From the NCBI GenBank assembly GCA_963920525.1, contig OY986439.1:21914819-21978818 (forward strand): a stretch of 64,000 bases of DNA, given 5' to 3'. The notes beneath the pieces were generated by a model. The model was not told where the DNA came from, made no database searches, and saw only the letters and a list, made by a program, of their open reading frames with translations. Both the position numbers and the translations under genes were made by a program. This document shows, piece after piece, positions 1 to 10,535 of the stretch. The stretch's first letter is position 1; each line of letters opens with the position of its first letter. This DNA is from Dichetophora obliterata (Eukaryota; Arthropoda; Insecta; Diptera; Sciomyzidae).

Positions 1-89
1 AGGAAGCACAACGTGCCGATTAACTACTTTGGCACTTGTAAGTGAAACTGTTTTGAGTTCCTCTAAGACACGTTTTAGTAATTTTTGTG

Positions 90-440
90 TTATTTCATGC
101 TCTGGAATATTACGAAAAGTGAAGAATTTTTATTTTGTACTTCAAAAACTAACGTACCTTTCAAAATTTTTATTTCATTGTTTTCAATTTGTGTTGTTAA
201 GGTGAGAAATTCTGCAAAAAAAGGATTATGCATTATTAAGGAATAATAAACAATTTTAGAATATATGAGCTCACTTCCTTCAAAATGTGTTTTTAACTCA
301 TCTAAATCTGAAAGAAAGAATTTAAAGTTATTAACTAGCGCATGGGACAATTTTATATGAATGTTACCTTTTTTGGTGACTAGATCTTCAAATGTTGGAT
401 CGGCCTCCATAGCGGTTTTAAAAAAAGCATTGAAGTTCAT
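90..440 (-). CDS. Unrecognised 116-aa ORF following the transposase
   Basis: This ORF starts at an ATG directly after, and in the same frame as, the TAG that ends the preceding frame. It may therefore be the last part of one longer protein broken by a nonsense mutation, or a second small ORF of the same element. The protein is mildly hydrophobic and phenylalanine-rich, begins MNFNAFFKTAMEADPTFEDL, and shows no motif I recognise. No polyadenylation signal or terminal repeat was identified before the window edge. Confidence 0.35.
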   Translation of the reverse strand: MNFNAFFKTAMEADPTFEDLVTKKGNIHIKLSHALVNNFKFFLSDLDELKTHFEGSELIYSKIVYYSLIMHNPFFAEFLTLTTQIENNEIKILKGTLVFEVQNKNSSLFVIFQSMK

Positions 441-880
441 CTAAATATGAATTAAAGGTAAAAAAATGAATTTGTTTCCTTCAAAATTGTTAATCATAAC
501 GATTTTTTTTTCAATTTTATCTAAATTATGTTTATGTATTGAGCTGGAAAACTCAAGTTCGTTGCAAGATTGTATACCAAAATAACTCGATTTAATTGGT
601 ATAGCAAAGAAATCAGTTAAGTTAAGAACTTCCTTGGATACTAATTCTGTGCTACCGTTGGAGTGAGTGATGGAACGAACGTTGAAAATTTTTGTTTTTA
701 TTGCATAGTAATTATTTGGTCTTTCTGTGGACAAAAGGAAATGTTTTGCATTTACTGATTTCAAAAGGCCATTTTTAAGCTTTTTAGTTGTTATCAGTTT
801 TGGTGTTGCATTAATGCTTTCTTCCACAAGGCGATTATATATCTGCGCCGCAATTTGATTTTTTTTCGACACATTTTTTT
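441..880 (-). CDS. C-terminal continuation of the CACTA-like transposase, shifted frame
   Basis: This frame overlaps the end of the 563-residue frame and picks up where that one loses family resemblance: after ENYLSKVKK the peptide QIAAQIYNRLVEE follows in this frame. It has no ATG at its nominal start (the codon is GTG), so it is a continuation, not a separate gene. It runs 143 residues to a TAG at 441-443. A single-base length difference in the T8 run at 874-881 would fuse it to the upstream frame, so either the copy is dead or the assembly has a homopolymer error. The remainder is lysine- and asparagine-rich with no motif I can name. Confidence 0.55.
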
Positions 881-2485
881 TACTTTTGACAAATAATTTT
901 CGAATTTAAATGCGCTTATTGATTCAAGGCTGCCAAAGTTTAATGAGTCACTTCCCAAATGCGTTAGACAATGAAAATTAAATGTAAGAAACGAATCATC
1001 ATAAAGTGTAGGAATATTCTTCACAAATTCACAAAGCAATTTTTCTGCGCACGCGTTGTTTTCTACACACAGCTTTTCCTGTAGTAAAATTCGTATGCCC
1101 AGACTCAGCATTAAAAAGTGAGTGTATCTTTCTTCGTCTAAAATGTTATGTAGCACAAAAACTCCTGTGTATAGAAGGAACATTCTTAGTTCTGTGGCCT
1201 TAAAACGATCAATATCATTTAAGCTACGCGGACGTCTTGCAAATTCCGTGGGAATTTGATTGTACAAAAACTCAAGGCTTGAATTCAGTTTTATAATTTT
1301 TCTTTTTTCTAACGAGAAATTCTGATTTTTATTTTTGACCCACCCTATAATAAGAGTCTTGGTAACGCCTAGGCAAACTACATGCATGTAATCATTTGGA
1401 AATGATTTCACTATGTCAATAGGCAAGCTTTCTATTGAAATCGGATGCAAGGTTTTGTGGTGATTTTCATCCAAACGCAAACGAAAATCAGAATTGGTCC
1501 GAGGTGCGTATTCTCCATAACGAAATATCATTCTTCGATTGACTGATTCACCTTTTTGTGTGCATTTTAGACAACTAAAATATCCAGTATGTCCCTTTAT
1601 TGCGAGCACAAAAGATCTAGCTGGTGCATCACAATTGATTGAGCGACAATTAATCTTAAAATGCTTTCCTCTATAAGTTAGTCCCGTATTCATAAGGGTA
1701 ACCAATTCATCTACAAACCTCTGTAAGAATATGTTGGAATTAATAGACTTGCTGTTGCCACAATAAGCGCCAACAATCATGACATTAGGCGTTCCATTGG
1801 GATTAATTAAAATTGGCCATGTTTGTAGATTGGAGCTTTTTGCCAACGGAAGGCCATCAATATTAATATTTAGATTAATTTCATCGCAGTCGAAATCATT
1901 TTTATGCAAAAAATCAGTTAGGGTGTCCTCAATACCATAGTGAAAGTACTCACCACATCCCATTCTTTCTATAGGCGCCGCCTTGGGAGTGGCTTTCAAT
2001 GTTCTTGCATCTAGTGGAAGAGAATTACCATGGCGCACTAAAATTTCAAGTAAGGCATTTGTTGCCACATTCGTAATGTTATTTACGACGGCCCAGTTTG
2101 CTAAATCACTTCTTAAAGTTACTTGCGGGTGTATTTCTTCATGACCCTCCATATCATCTGAACTGTATCCATTTTCTTCTGTGCTGCACTCCTCTTCATC
2201 TGAAGTTGACACAAGTTCAATGTGCAATGCAGTTCCTTGGGCAACAGTAGAAGTTTCTGGCACCTCCATCGCTCCTCTCACATGCCTCTCAGCACGCAAT
2301 GCAACTTCTTTGGCGACAGTTGACGTTCCTGGCTCTTCTACCGATCTTCTCACATCCATATCTGCAAGCATTGTAGCTTCATCTGAAGCAGTAGAAGTTC
2401 CAGGTGCTTCTAGTGCTCCCACTGCACGTCTGTCTGATAGCAAATCTACAATTTGCTGCACATCCCGCTTTATTCTTTTTTTCAT
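794..2485 (-). CDS. CACTA/EnSpm-like DDE transposase, main open frame (frameshifted)
   Basis: The 563-residue frame starts at an ATG at 2485. Residues 23-92 are about three copies of a 24-residue repeat around EPGTST, followed by an acidic stretch (93-120). The conserved core has an acidic residue in NIDGLPL (D210), another in INCDAPAR (D286), a paired-cysteine segment GYFSCLKC (C305, C308), DYMHVVCLGV (365-374) and RPRSLNDIDRFKATE (about 418-432). A D, then D-A-P-A, then G-Y-x-x-C-x-x-C is the layout I associate with Transposase_21-type (CACTA/Plavaka) proteins, so cut-and-paste transposition in the nucleus is inferred. The last ~25 residues turn basic and unlike the family because of a one-base slip in a T8 run at 874-881; the family-like sequence continues in the next frame. 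A GGTAAG lies just upstream of the ATG and could be a splice donor. No terminal repeats were located, so the element probably extends past the left edge. Confidence 0.7.
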   Translation of the reverse strand: MKKRIKRDVQQIVDLLSDRRAVGALEAPGTSTASDEATMLADMDVRRSVEEPGTSTVAKEVALRAERHVRGAMEVPETSTVAQGTALHIELVSTSDEEECSTEENGYSSDDMEGHEEIHPQVTLRSDLANWAVVNNITNVATNALLEILVRHGNSLPLDARTLKATPKAAPIERMGCGEYFHYGIEDTLTDFLHKNDFDCDEINLNINIDGLPLAKSSNLQTWPILINPNGTPNVMIVGAYCGNSKSINSNIFLQRFVDELVTLMNTGLTYRGKHFKINCRSINCDAPARSFVLAIKGHTGYFSCLKCTQKGESVNRRMIFRYGEYAPRTNSDFRLRLDENHHKTLHPISIESLPIDIVKSFPNDYMHVVCLGVTKTLIIGWVKNKNQNFSLEKRKIIKLNSSLEFLYNQIPTEFARRPRSLNDIDRFKATELRMFLLYTGVFVLHNILDEERYTHFLMLSLGIRILLQEKLCVENNACAEKLLCEFVKNIPTLYDDSFLTFNFHCLTHLGSDSLNFGSLESISAFKFENYLSKVKKMCRKKIKLRRRYIIALWKKALMQHQN

Positions 2486-5400
2486 CTTACCTTTTTTTTT
2501 ATTTTTTATTTGAAACTGAATATATTTATTAACTCAAATAATTTGTTGCAGTGAACTTACTTTATTATTTTGTTTATTTTGTTATTTTGTTTTATTTTAT
2601 AACTATTCCATTCACATGAAACACGTGTACATAACCAAAACAAACAACTGCTGCCAGGCACAAAAACAAATTATTTTTTCTGACACTTCAACAGTATTGC
2701 CAGTTTGAAAATTAACACATCTCAACCCAAATTCCAGTTGAACTCCAAGATGTTGGAGTTGACTTGGAGAAATGAATTGGAGATCAAGTGGAGGTTAAAG
2801 ACTTTTTTTCCAAGCTTGGAGAAAAATATTTTTCTTGCTTATTGGGTATTATCATATCCCTAGAAAAAACTGAATTTATTAATGTAATAGCTTTGACTCA
2901 CATAATAAAAATGCAATAGTTTCCGGACACATATGTGACTGGAAAATTTTTTTTTTAATTTGATTTCAAATGCTTTCAGATACTATTTTATTGGAGGAAT
3001 GCTTTGTCTGATTATACATATGGATGATCTGACGAATATCTGACGGGCTGAGAAAAAAAGTCGTCATGTAGCTTTTGATCTTTGGAGAATATTATGTTCA
3101 AAAAAGCCTTCCTATCAGTCATAATTAAAACATTGTTGCTAGTAAACGTTCTCTTAACTTAGCAATTTTCAAAACATCAATAAAAATTACTTACATCACT
3201 AAATCGAAAACTTTCTGGAACATGAAAAGCCAGAAAAATAAACACTCTCAGATACAGTCGTCACCGTTTTCAATAAATATATTTACAAAAACTTCATTTA
3301 ATGGGTTAAGAAATTTTATTGTTTCGTTTAAAAACTAAATCTGCCTCTGGCAAGAATATCTATATATAAAAAAACTGAGTTTTTTCAGTCAAGTATGATT
3401 TAAGCGTGCTTTAACGATTGTGCTCATTACATTGTTGCAGCTTTACAAACATACATCAAGCGGCGCTTAACAAAAACTGGCCTAAAAACAAGGCGCACCC
3501 TGTTTGCACTTAAAATAAATACACATAAATAAATGTTTTAAACAAAAAATATGCATTTTTATGAACTTGCTTAATACAGTAAGCAAAAAAAACAACAACA
3601 AAAAAGCCAAAAAAAAAGCCACGTCGAAGCAAATAAGTTCAACTTGAACTTCAGCAACTACTTAATATGCAAATAAAACTGCACGCAACAGATCAGAAAA
3701 TATCTCACAGCTATGGAAATGCACTAAATTTATGAAGAAAACAAACAAGCGCAACGAGACGAATCACAGCAACAACAAGTAAAAAATTAATTGCACAATT
3801 AAGCGCATAATTAAATTAATTAAACTGTCAGCTGCCTGTTTTACCTCAGAAAAAATAAAAAAAAACAAGAAAATTTTACTTAAACAAATGCGCGTAGTTA
3901 AACTTCCGCACAGAATAAGCCGCCGATTATGCTTAAGATACACAATTACGTAGCTAAAGATACAGCTATAGATACAATATTTAATGTATCGCAACATGCA
4001 ATCTCGCTGCATGAGCAAAAACAAAACCAAAAACAGAACCGAGCTACTGCCATAAAAATGGTAAAAATATTGCCGCTTTTTCTAAAGCAAGGTCATTCAA
4101 CCAAAATGCTAACAACACCAACAACAACAACAGCTAATAAGACAATAGCTATCATTAGAATTTAAATAGCTTGCTAAAAGACATAAAAAAAATTAAATTA
4201 ACAAATTTTTATGAAATAAATTCAAAAGCGTGGCAGCTCATTTATCTTCAAGACGTTGCAGTTCTCAATTCTTCTAAGTTCACATCAATTAATTTGTATA
4301 TTTTATTATCTAACTATTTTTAAAGCTTCTAATTTGCAATTTTGATGCAAAAATTAGCAACAAAGGCGTTTGCAAATAATTTATTTTTTATTCCGGTTTG
4401 TGTTGTTGATCGAAGTTCGAAATCAACGTCATTGTCGCCGCCCATTGCCAGAGCGTGGGAAAAAGTGATCGCAAAAAAAGTATCTACGAGATAGCGAGTC
4501 AGCGTAAACATAACTTTTGATTGACTCTAACATGAGCCGACAGCAAGTTGATGTTGCTGTTGTTGTCAGTTTTTTGTGGCTTTTATTATGATGGTTCTTA
4601 TGCAGGCAGAACATGGCTGGAACGTTGCCACTGGCAATGATAGCATAAACTGTCCGGTTAACAGAGAAGCTTTGTGTTTATTGGTTTTTTTATTCTTTTT
4701 TGGCTCAGCCAATCATTTTCTAAAGGCACTTATTTTTCAAAGATTTTTGCTGTTGTAGCACAAAAAAAATTTTTGATTCTGGAATTTATATGAATCATTC
4801 GCTTACCTCTAAGCATCAAATGTGCGCATGGTAAATTTTTTCAAATGTTTTGCTTTTTTCTTCTGGCCTAAGTCCAGCTCATGCTGCTTGCTCATTTTAA
4901 CCACTCAATGCATTTGTTTGTATATGTTCGAGCCGTTTTTGATGTTATTTTTTATTATTACTATTTTTTTACATGCTTTTAACAGACTTTCATTGATTCC
5001 CAAAGCAATTCCCATTGCTTTTAGTGTCTCACAATAAAACGTTAATATAACAAAAACAGCAGCAACAACAACAAAACACAATTGATTAATAATAGTCGAA
5101 AGCTGTTTTTATTTAATACAGCAACAAAAATATTCTTGCGTGATAATAAAACAAACGGTGAGAAAAAATGTTATCTAACAAAAACTTTAACAATTTCAAT
5201 ATACATATGTACTTGAAATATATGTGATCTTAAATATAAAAACAATCGGTGCAGTTAACAAGGAAAGCCATATTACGACAAACTTCGTTCTGACAAATTT
5301 ATTGAAGATATTTTTACAGAAATTCAAGCGAATCTACGTAGTTTTTGATTAGAAATCTAAAAAGATAAATTGAAATTCAGGAATATCATTTGAAATTGAG

Positions 5401-6015
5401 AAAATAATAATTAAAGTTATGAAAAGAAGTACTGTGCTCAAATTCAAAAAAGGAAAATTGTAACGGTAATGTTTATGTTGACCCTCTCAGTAGATTTGCC
5501 CAATATATTGGGGACTTCAGAAAGTAATTTTTATTTTTATTTTGCAACGCTTTTTTTAAATCAAATCGTTTGGTTCTATGAAAAAACGATGAACCAATAT
5601 GATAAAAATAAATCTAATGAGATATTTGATATTAAAGTCAGTTGGATTTTCGATTTTGTGCCGAAGAAAAGCGAAACAAATTTTTTTTGCCTATATTATA
5701 AAAAAAAAAAATCAACCGTACAAAAATAAAATTTTGTTTTTTTATTGTTTTATGGCTTTAATGGTAAGAATATTAAGAGGGCCTAAAAAACAAAGATCTA
5801 AAGGGTTGAAAGCCCCTCAAGGGATTAAAAAAAATGTTTGGGCTGAAAAGGAACAAAACAATTTTTTTCTTTGTACAAGCTTGCAAAACGTAAGTAGCGC
5901 AGGTAAAAAGCAAAGGTATGTTTCACTCATCTTTTAAGGACCGAAATGATAGAAATATTACCTCAAAAAATTTATTTTGTTCTGAATTTAGCCTAGCCAT
6001 TGAAAAGGATGATGT
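2486..6015. other. AT-rich non-coding stretch
   Basis: There is no supported gene here. The stretch holds poly-A/T runs, CAA-rich low-complexity patches (about 3590-3620, 4105-4135, 5055-5075) and short frames without ATG context, codon bias or recognisable motifs. A short imperfect palindrome around ACTCCAAGATGTTGGAGT lies near 2745. Confidence 0.6.
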
Positions 6016-9000
6016 TATAGTTAATGTTAATGTTAATGTTAATGTTAATGTTATTGTTAGTGTTAATGTTAATGTTAATATCATTGGTAATGTTAATATC
6101 ATTGTTAATGTTAATATCATTGTTAATGTTAAAATCATTGTTAATGTTAATGTTAATGTTAATGTTAATATCATTGTTAATGTTAATATTAATGTTAATG
6201 ATATCGCTAATGTTAATGTTAATGTTATTGTTAGTGTTAATGTTAATATCATTGCTATTGTTAATGTTAATAATACTGTTCGTGTTAATAATATGTGAAT
6301 GTTAATGTTAACGTTAACGTTAACGTTAATGTTACTGTTAACGTTAATATTAATGTAATTGTTAATGTAAATGTTAATGTTTATATCATTGTTATTGTTA
6401 ATTTTATTGTTAATGGTTTTGTTAATGATATTTTTAATATTATTGTTAGCGTCAATGTTAATGTTAATTTTAATGTTAAAGTTCACAGTAATGTTTTTGT
6501 TAATGTTAATGTTAAAGTTAATGGTAATGTTAATGGTAATTTTACTGATAATATTAATGTTAACATTAATGTTAATGTTAAAGTTAATGTAAATTTAAAT
6601 GTAAATATTAATGTAAATGTTAATGTTAATGTTAACGTCAATGTCAACGTCAACGTCAATGTTAATGTTAATGTCAATGTTAATGTAAATTGTAATGTTA
6701 ATTTTTATGTTAATGTCAATGTTTATGTTAATGGTATTGTTAATTTTAATGTTAATGGTATTGTTAATGTTATTGCTAGTGTGAATGTTAATATAATTTT
6801 TAATGTTAATGTTAATATCATTGTTAATGTTAATGTCATTGTTAATGTTATTGTTTGTGTTAATGATAATGTTAATATCATTGTCATTGTTAATGTTAAT
6901 ATCATTCATATTGTTAATGTTATTTTAAATGTAAATGGTAATGTTTATGTTAATGCTAATGTTATTTTTAATGCTAATGTTAATGTCAATGTTAATTTTA
7001 ATGTTATTGTTAATGTTAATATATTGTTATTGTTAATATTAATGTTCATATTGGTAATGTTAATGTTAATATCATTGTTAATGTTAATATCATTGGTAAT
7101 GTAAATGTAAATGTTTCTGTTAATGTTAATGTTAATGTCAACGTTAATGTCAATGTCAATGTTAATGTTGATGGTATTGTTTATGTTAATGTTATTGTTA
7201 ATGTTAATGTTAATGTTAATGTTAATGTTAATGTTAATGTTAATGTTAATATTATTGTTAATGTTAATATCATTGTTATTGTTAATGTTCATATCATTCT
7301 TATTGTTAATGTAAATGTTAATGTTAATTTAAATTTTAATGGTAATTTTTATGTTAATATTAATGTTATTTTTAATGTTAATGTTATTGTTAATGTAAAT
7401 GTTAATGTTAACGTCAGTATTAATGTTAATTTTAATGTAAATGAGAATGTTAAGGTTAAAGTTAATGTTAATGTTACTGCTAAAGTAAATGTTAATGTTA
7501 ATGGTAATGTTAATGGTAATGTTAATGGTAATGTTAATGGTAATGTTAATGGTATTGTTAATGGTAATGTTAATGGTAATGTTAATGATAATGTTAATGG
7601 TTATGTTAATGTCAATGTTAATGGTATTGTTAATGTTAATGTTATTGTTAGTGTTTATGTTAATATCATTGTTAATGTTAATATCATTGTTAATGTTAAT
7701 ATCATTGTTATTGCTAATGTTATTGTTTGTATTTGTGCTATTGTTATTGTAAATGTTAATATCATTGTTATTGTTAATGTTAATGTTAATAGCATTACTA
7801 TTGTTTATGTTAATGTGAATGCTTATCTTAATTTTCATGTTTATGGCAATAGTAATGTTTATGTTAATGTTAATGCTAATGTTAAAGTTGATGTAAATGT
7901 TATTGTTATTGTTATTGTTAATGTTTATGTTAATGTTAATGTAAATGTACAATATGTAAATATTAATGTTTATGTTAAAGTCAATATTAATGTCAATGTT
8001 AATGTTAGTTTTAATGTTAAAGTTCATAATAATGTTATGGTTAATGTTAATGTTAATGTTAATGTTAATGGTAATGTTAATGGTATGTTAGTGCTAATGT
8101 TCAGATTAATGTTAATGTTAATGTTAATGTTAATTTTAATGTTAATGTTAACGTCAATGTTAATGTTAATGTTAGCGTCTATGTCAATGTTAATGTCAAT
8201 GCTAATGTTAATGGCATTGTTCATTTTAATGTTTATGTTGTTGTTATTGTTAATATTATTGTTAATGTTTTTATCATTGTTGTTGTTAATGTTAATATCA
8301 TTGTTAAAGTTAATGTTAATTTCATTGTTAATTTTAATATCATTGTTAATTTTAATGCTATTGTTTGTGTTTGTGTTAATGCTAATGTTCATATCATTTT
8401 TATTGTTAACGGCAATGTTAATATCATTCATACTGTTAATGTTAATGTCAATATCATCCATATTGTTAATGTTAACATTAATATTAATGTAAATGGTAAT
8501 GTTAATGTTAATGTTATTTTATTATGTTTATTTTTTTGTTTATTTTTTTAAAAAGTTCAGCTAAATAAATGAAAATTCAGAATTTGGATTTTTCACTTCA
8601 ACGACTTTACGCTTTCCTTAGTTTTATTGAATGCATGATTAAGTCCCATGTTAATGTTAATGTTATTTTTATAGTTTATGTTATTGTTAATGTCAATGTT
8701 AATGTTAATATGAATGTTAATTTTAATGTTAATGTGAATTTGAATGTTAATTTTAATGTTACTGTTACTGTTACTGTTACTGTTACTGTTACTGTTACTG
8801 TTAATGTAAATGTTAATGGTAATTTTAATGTCAATGTTAATGGTATTGTTAATGTTATTGTTATTGTTAGTGTTTATGTTAATATCATTGTTAATGTTAA
8901 TGTTAATATCATTGCTATTGTTAATGTTAATGTTAATTTTAATTATCATGCTAATAACAATGTATTTTTTATGTTTATGTTTATATTTTTTTTTATTGTT

Positions 9001-9175
9001 AATGTTAATGTTATTGTTAATGTTAATGGTAATGTTTATGTTAATGTTAATGTTAATGTTAATGTTAATGTTAATGTTAATGTTAAAGGTAATGGTAATG
9101 GTAATGTTGGTGCTAATGTAAATGTTAATGTTTATGTTAATGTTAATGTCCAAGGTAATGGTAATGGTAATGCTA
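6016..9175. repeat. Degenerate (TTAATG)n hexanucleotide satellite
   Basis: About 3.1 kb is built from imperfect copies of TTAATG, with variants TTAACG, TTATTG, TTACTG (a pure run near 8757-8806), GGTAATG and ATATCATTG. Higher-order units occur: TTAATGGTAATG (12 bp) near 7495-7560, and TTAATATCATTG-containing units near 6070-6180, 6810-6910 and 7660-7705. Because the period is a multiple of three and lacks stops in several frames, it generates long reading frames on both strands (poly-VN, poly-LM, poly-NI). They have no ATG-anchored, gene-like composition and I treat all of them as artefacts. The tract is interrupted once, at about 8525-8650. Confidence 0.95.
8525..8655. repeat. Unique island inside the satellite; copy of a dispersed repeat
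   Basis: This stretch has no hexamer repeats. Its core (8600-8651, beginning ACGACTTTACGCTTTCC and ending AAGTCCCA) closely matches 11929-11978, so it is a fragment of a dispersed sequence. The hexamer array resumes immediately after it with GTTAATG. Confidence 0.7.
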
Positions 9176-9191
9176 TTGGTAAAAGAAGATT

Positions 9192-9221
9192 AAAATACGC
9201 AATTGCCTATAGATGCGTATT
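9192..9221. repeat. Short hairpin at the satellite edge
   Basis: AAATACGCA and its reverse complement TGCGTATTT flank a loop of about 12 bases just after the satellite ends. Its function is unknown, and it could mark the edge of an inserted element. Confidence 0.45.
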
Positions 9222-9934
9222 TTGCCTATTCTGATCATTTTTTGTTTTTTTGTGCCTATTTTAAGGGCTTGTGTCTAATTTTGTCTATTTCCACTATACA
9301 TATCTCTTTTTTGTGGCCTTTATTATGATGTTTATTATGCAGACAGTATATTTTGTCATGTTTTTTTATTGAAAAAATTTTGCACATTTTTCAAGAACAT
9401 TTACTATTTTTTTTTTAAATAGAAAATGCTAGAGTGTATACTTGTAGCACCATTTAACTATTGAAACCCAATGTAAAATATCGCCCTTTTCTAATTTTCT
9501 TTAGAAAAACACTTTTCTTATTGTGTTCTAGCGAAAACGGTTTTATTGAACAAAAAAATGCTAACTGAAAGTTTGCTTTTTTTTGAGCGTGCATGGCATG
9601 TAAATTCATGAATGAGCTACAGACTGACTGCACCATTTTATTTTGCATAAGTTGTATTGCGGAAGTAGACGCAAGCATAATTTACCATGTCGATCAGAAT
9701 TTTTTAACAGCAAAGCTTAAGAAAAGTTTTAACAAAAAAAAATAGTAAAATTTGCAGCTAAATTCGAACATTTGTTGTATTAGTAATTTGATACACGGTT
9801 AAAGATTCGGGATTACTTTTTAATCCAAACTTTGGTTTTAATCCCAACATTAGTTCAATTTAGCTGGGTCTCAAACCCACGTTCCTAAAAAGAACTTATT
9901 TGCATTCGTAATGATGCAAAATAAGCGAAACTAT

Positions 9935-10085
9935 AGGGCAGTTCACGATCTTGTTGCAAATGCAAAATCATCAGCTTTTACAAAAACAAAAAGCATATGC
10001 TGAAAATGCTTTTCAATGCTTTTTGTTTTTGTAAAGGCTGTTTATTTTGCATTTGCAACGATGCAACAAGATCGTCAACTGCCCT
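9935..10085. mobile_element. Foldback MITE (AGGGCAGTT ends, TAT duplication)
   Basis: Two arms of about 70 bases are near-perfect reverse complements, starting AGGGCAGTTCACGATC and ending GATCGTCAACTGCCCT. The flanks are TAT at 9932-9934 and TAT at 10086-10088. Its end motif resembles the MITE at 30891-31083. The neighbouring copy of the host unit (near 10250-10290) lacks it, which gives an empty site for comparison. Confidence 0.75.
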
Positions 10086-10100
10086 TATGTTAACAACTGA

Positions 10101-10170
10101 GTTGGACGAGTGGATAAGGTATTGGACCAGCCCATCAGAGGACGTGTGTTCAAATCACGATGTGGTCAGG
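10101..10170 (+). repeat. tRNA-like (pol III promoter-like) unit, copy 1
   Basis: The segment GAGTGGATAAGG resembles a pol III A box, and GTTCAAATC at 10148-10156 matches the B-box core. It does not fold into a clean cloverleaf by eye, so it is a tRNA-derived repeat rather than a functional tRNA. A GGGCTCGAGACCC segment on the opposite strand (near 10200) is also B-box-like. Confidence 0.5.
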
Positions 10171-10284
10171 ACATTTTTTTTATTTTACTTTAATTTAGCT
10201 GGGTCTCGAGCCCACGTTTCTGCTTGCTTGCTTACTTACATTCGTTATGATGCAAAATAAGCGTAATTTTCGTAACAAATTTCG

Positions 10285-10352
10285 ATGGACTAGCGGATAA
10301 GGTGTTGGACCTGCACAACAGAGGACGTGTGTTCAAATCATGAACTGATCAG
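10285..10352 (+). repeat. tRNA-like unit, copy 2
   Basis: This second copy is about 184 bp downstream of the first. It shares GGATAAGG and AGAGGACGTGTGTTCAAATC with it and has a B-box core at 10331-10339. The loop regions differ from copy 1, so the duplication is not recent. Confidence 0.5.
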
Positions 10353-10535
10353 AATGGTTTTTTATTTTAAGTTGATATTTATTGCTTTTTTAAACTTTTT
10401 TCGGATTGAAAAATAACCTTTTTTGGATTGAAAAATTTTTAACTTTTCCTTTGATAAAAAAGTAATTTTTTTTTTGTGTTGTCCTGTATGTAATCCAAGA
10501 AAGTTTAAAATTTAGTCCAAGATTTTTAACCGTGT

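Larger units (their letters stand above)
9793..10535. mobile_element. TIR element with tandem tRNA-like units (non-autonomous)
   Basis: The left end ACACGGTTAAAGAT and the right end (reverse complement ACACGGTTAAAAAT) form terminal inverted repeats that remain similar for roughly 30 bases. Inside are two copies of a unit. Each unit contains a GCTGGGTCT(C)(A/G)A(A/G)CCCACG segment, a GATGCAAAATAAGCG segment and a tRNA-like segment. The first unit is interrupted by the foldback MITE at 9935-10085. No transposase is encoded and no convincing target duplication is visible at the outer edges. Confidence 0.6.

Noticed and set aside
2181..2513. 110-codon plus-strand frame opposite the transposase N-terminus
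   Set aside because: Antisense shadow of the 24-residue repeat region.
6016..9175. Telomeric repeat
   Set aside because: TTAATG is not the insect TTAGG repeat, the array is degenerate and interstitial, and flies use other telomere systems.
5918..9234. Many long reading frames on both strands (up to 269 codons) in the 6-9 kb region
   Set aside because: All are translations of the hexanucleotide satellite (poly-VN, LM, NI); no start context or family motif.
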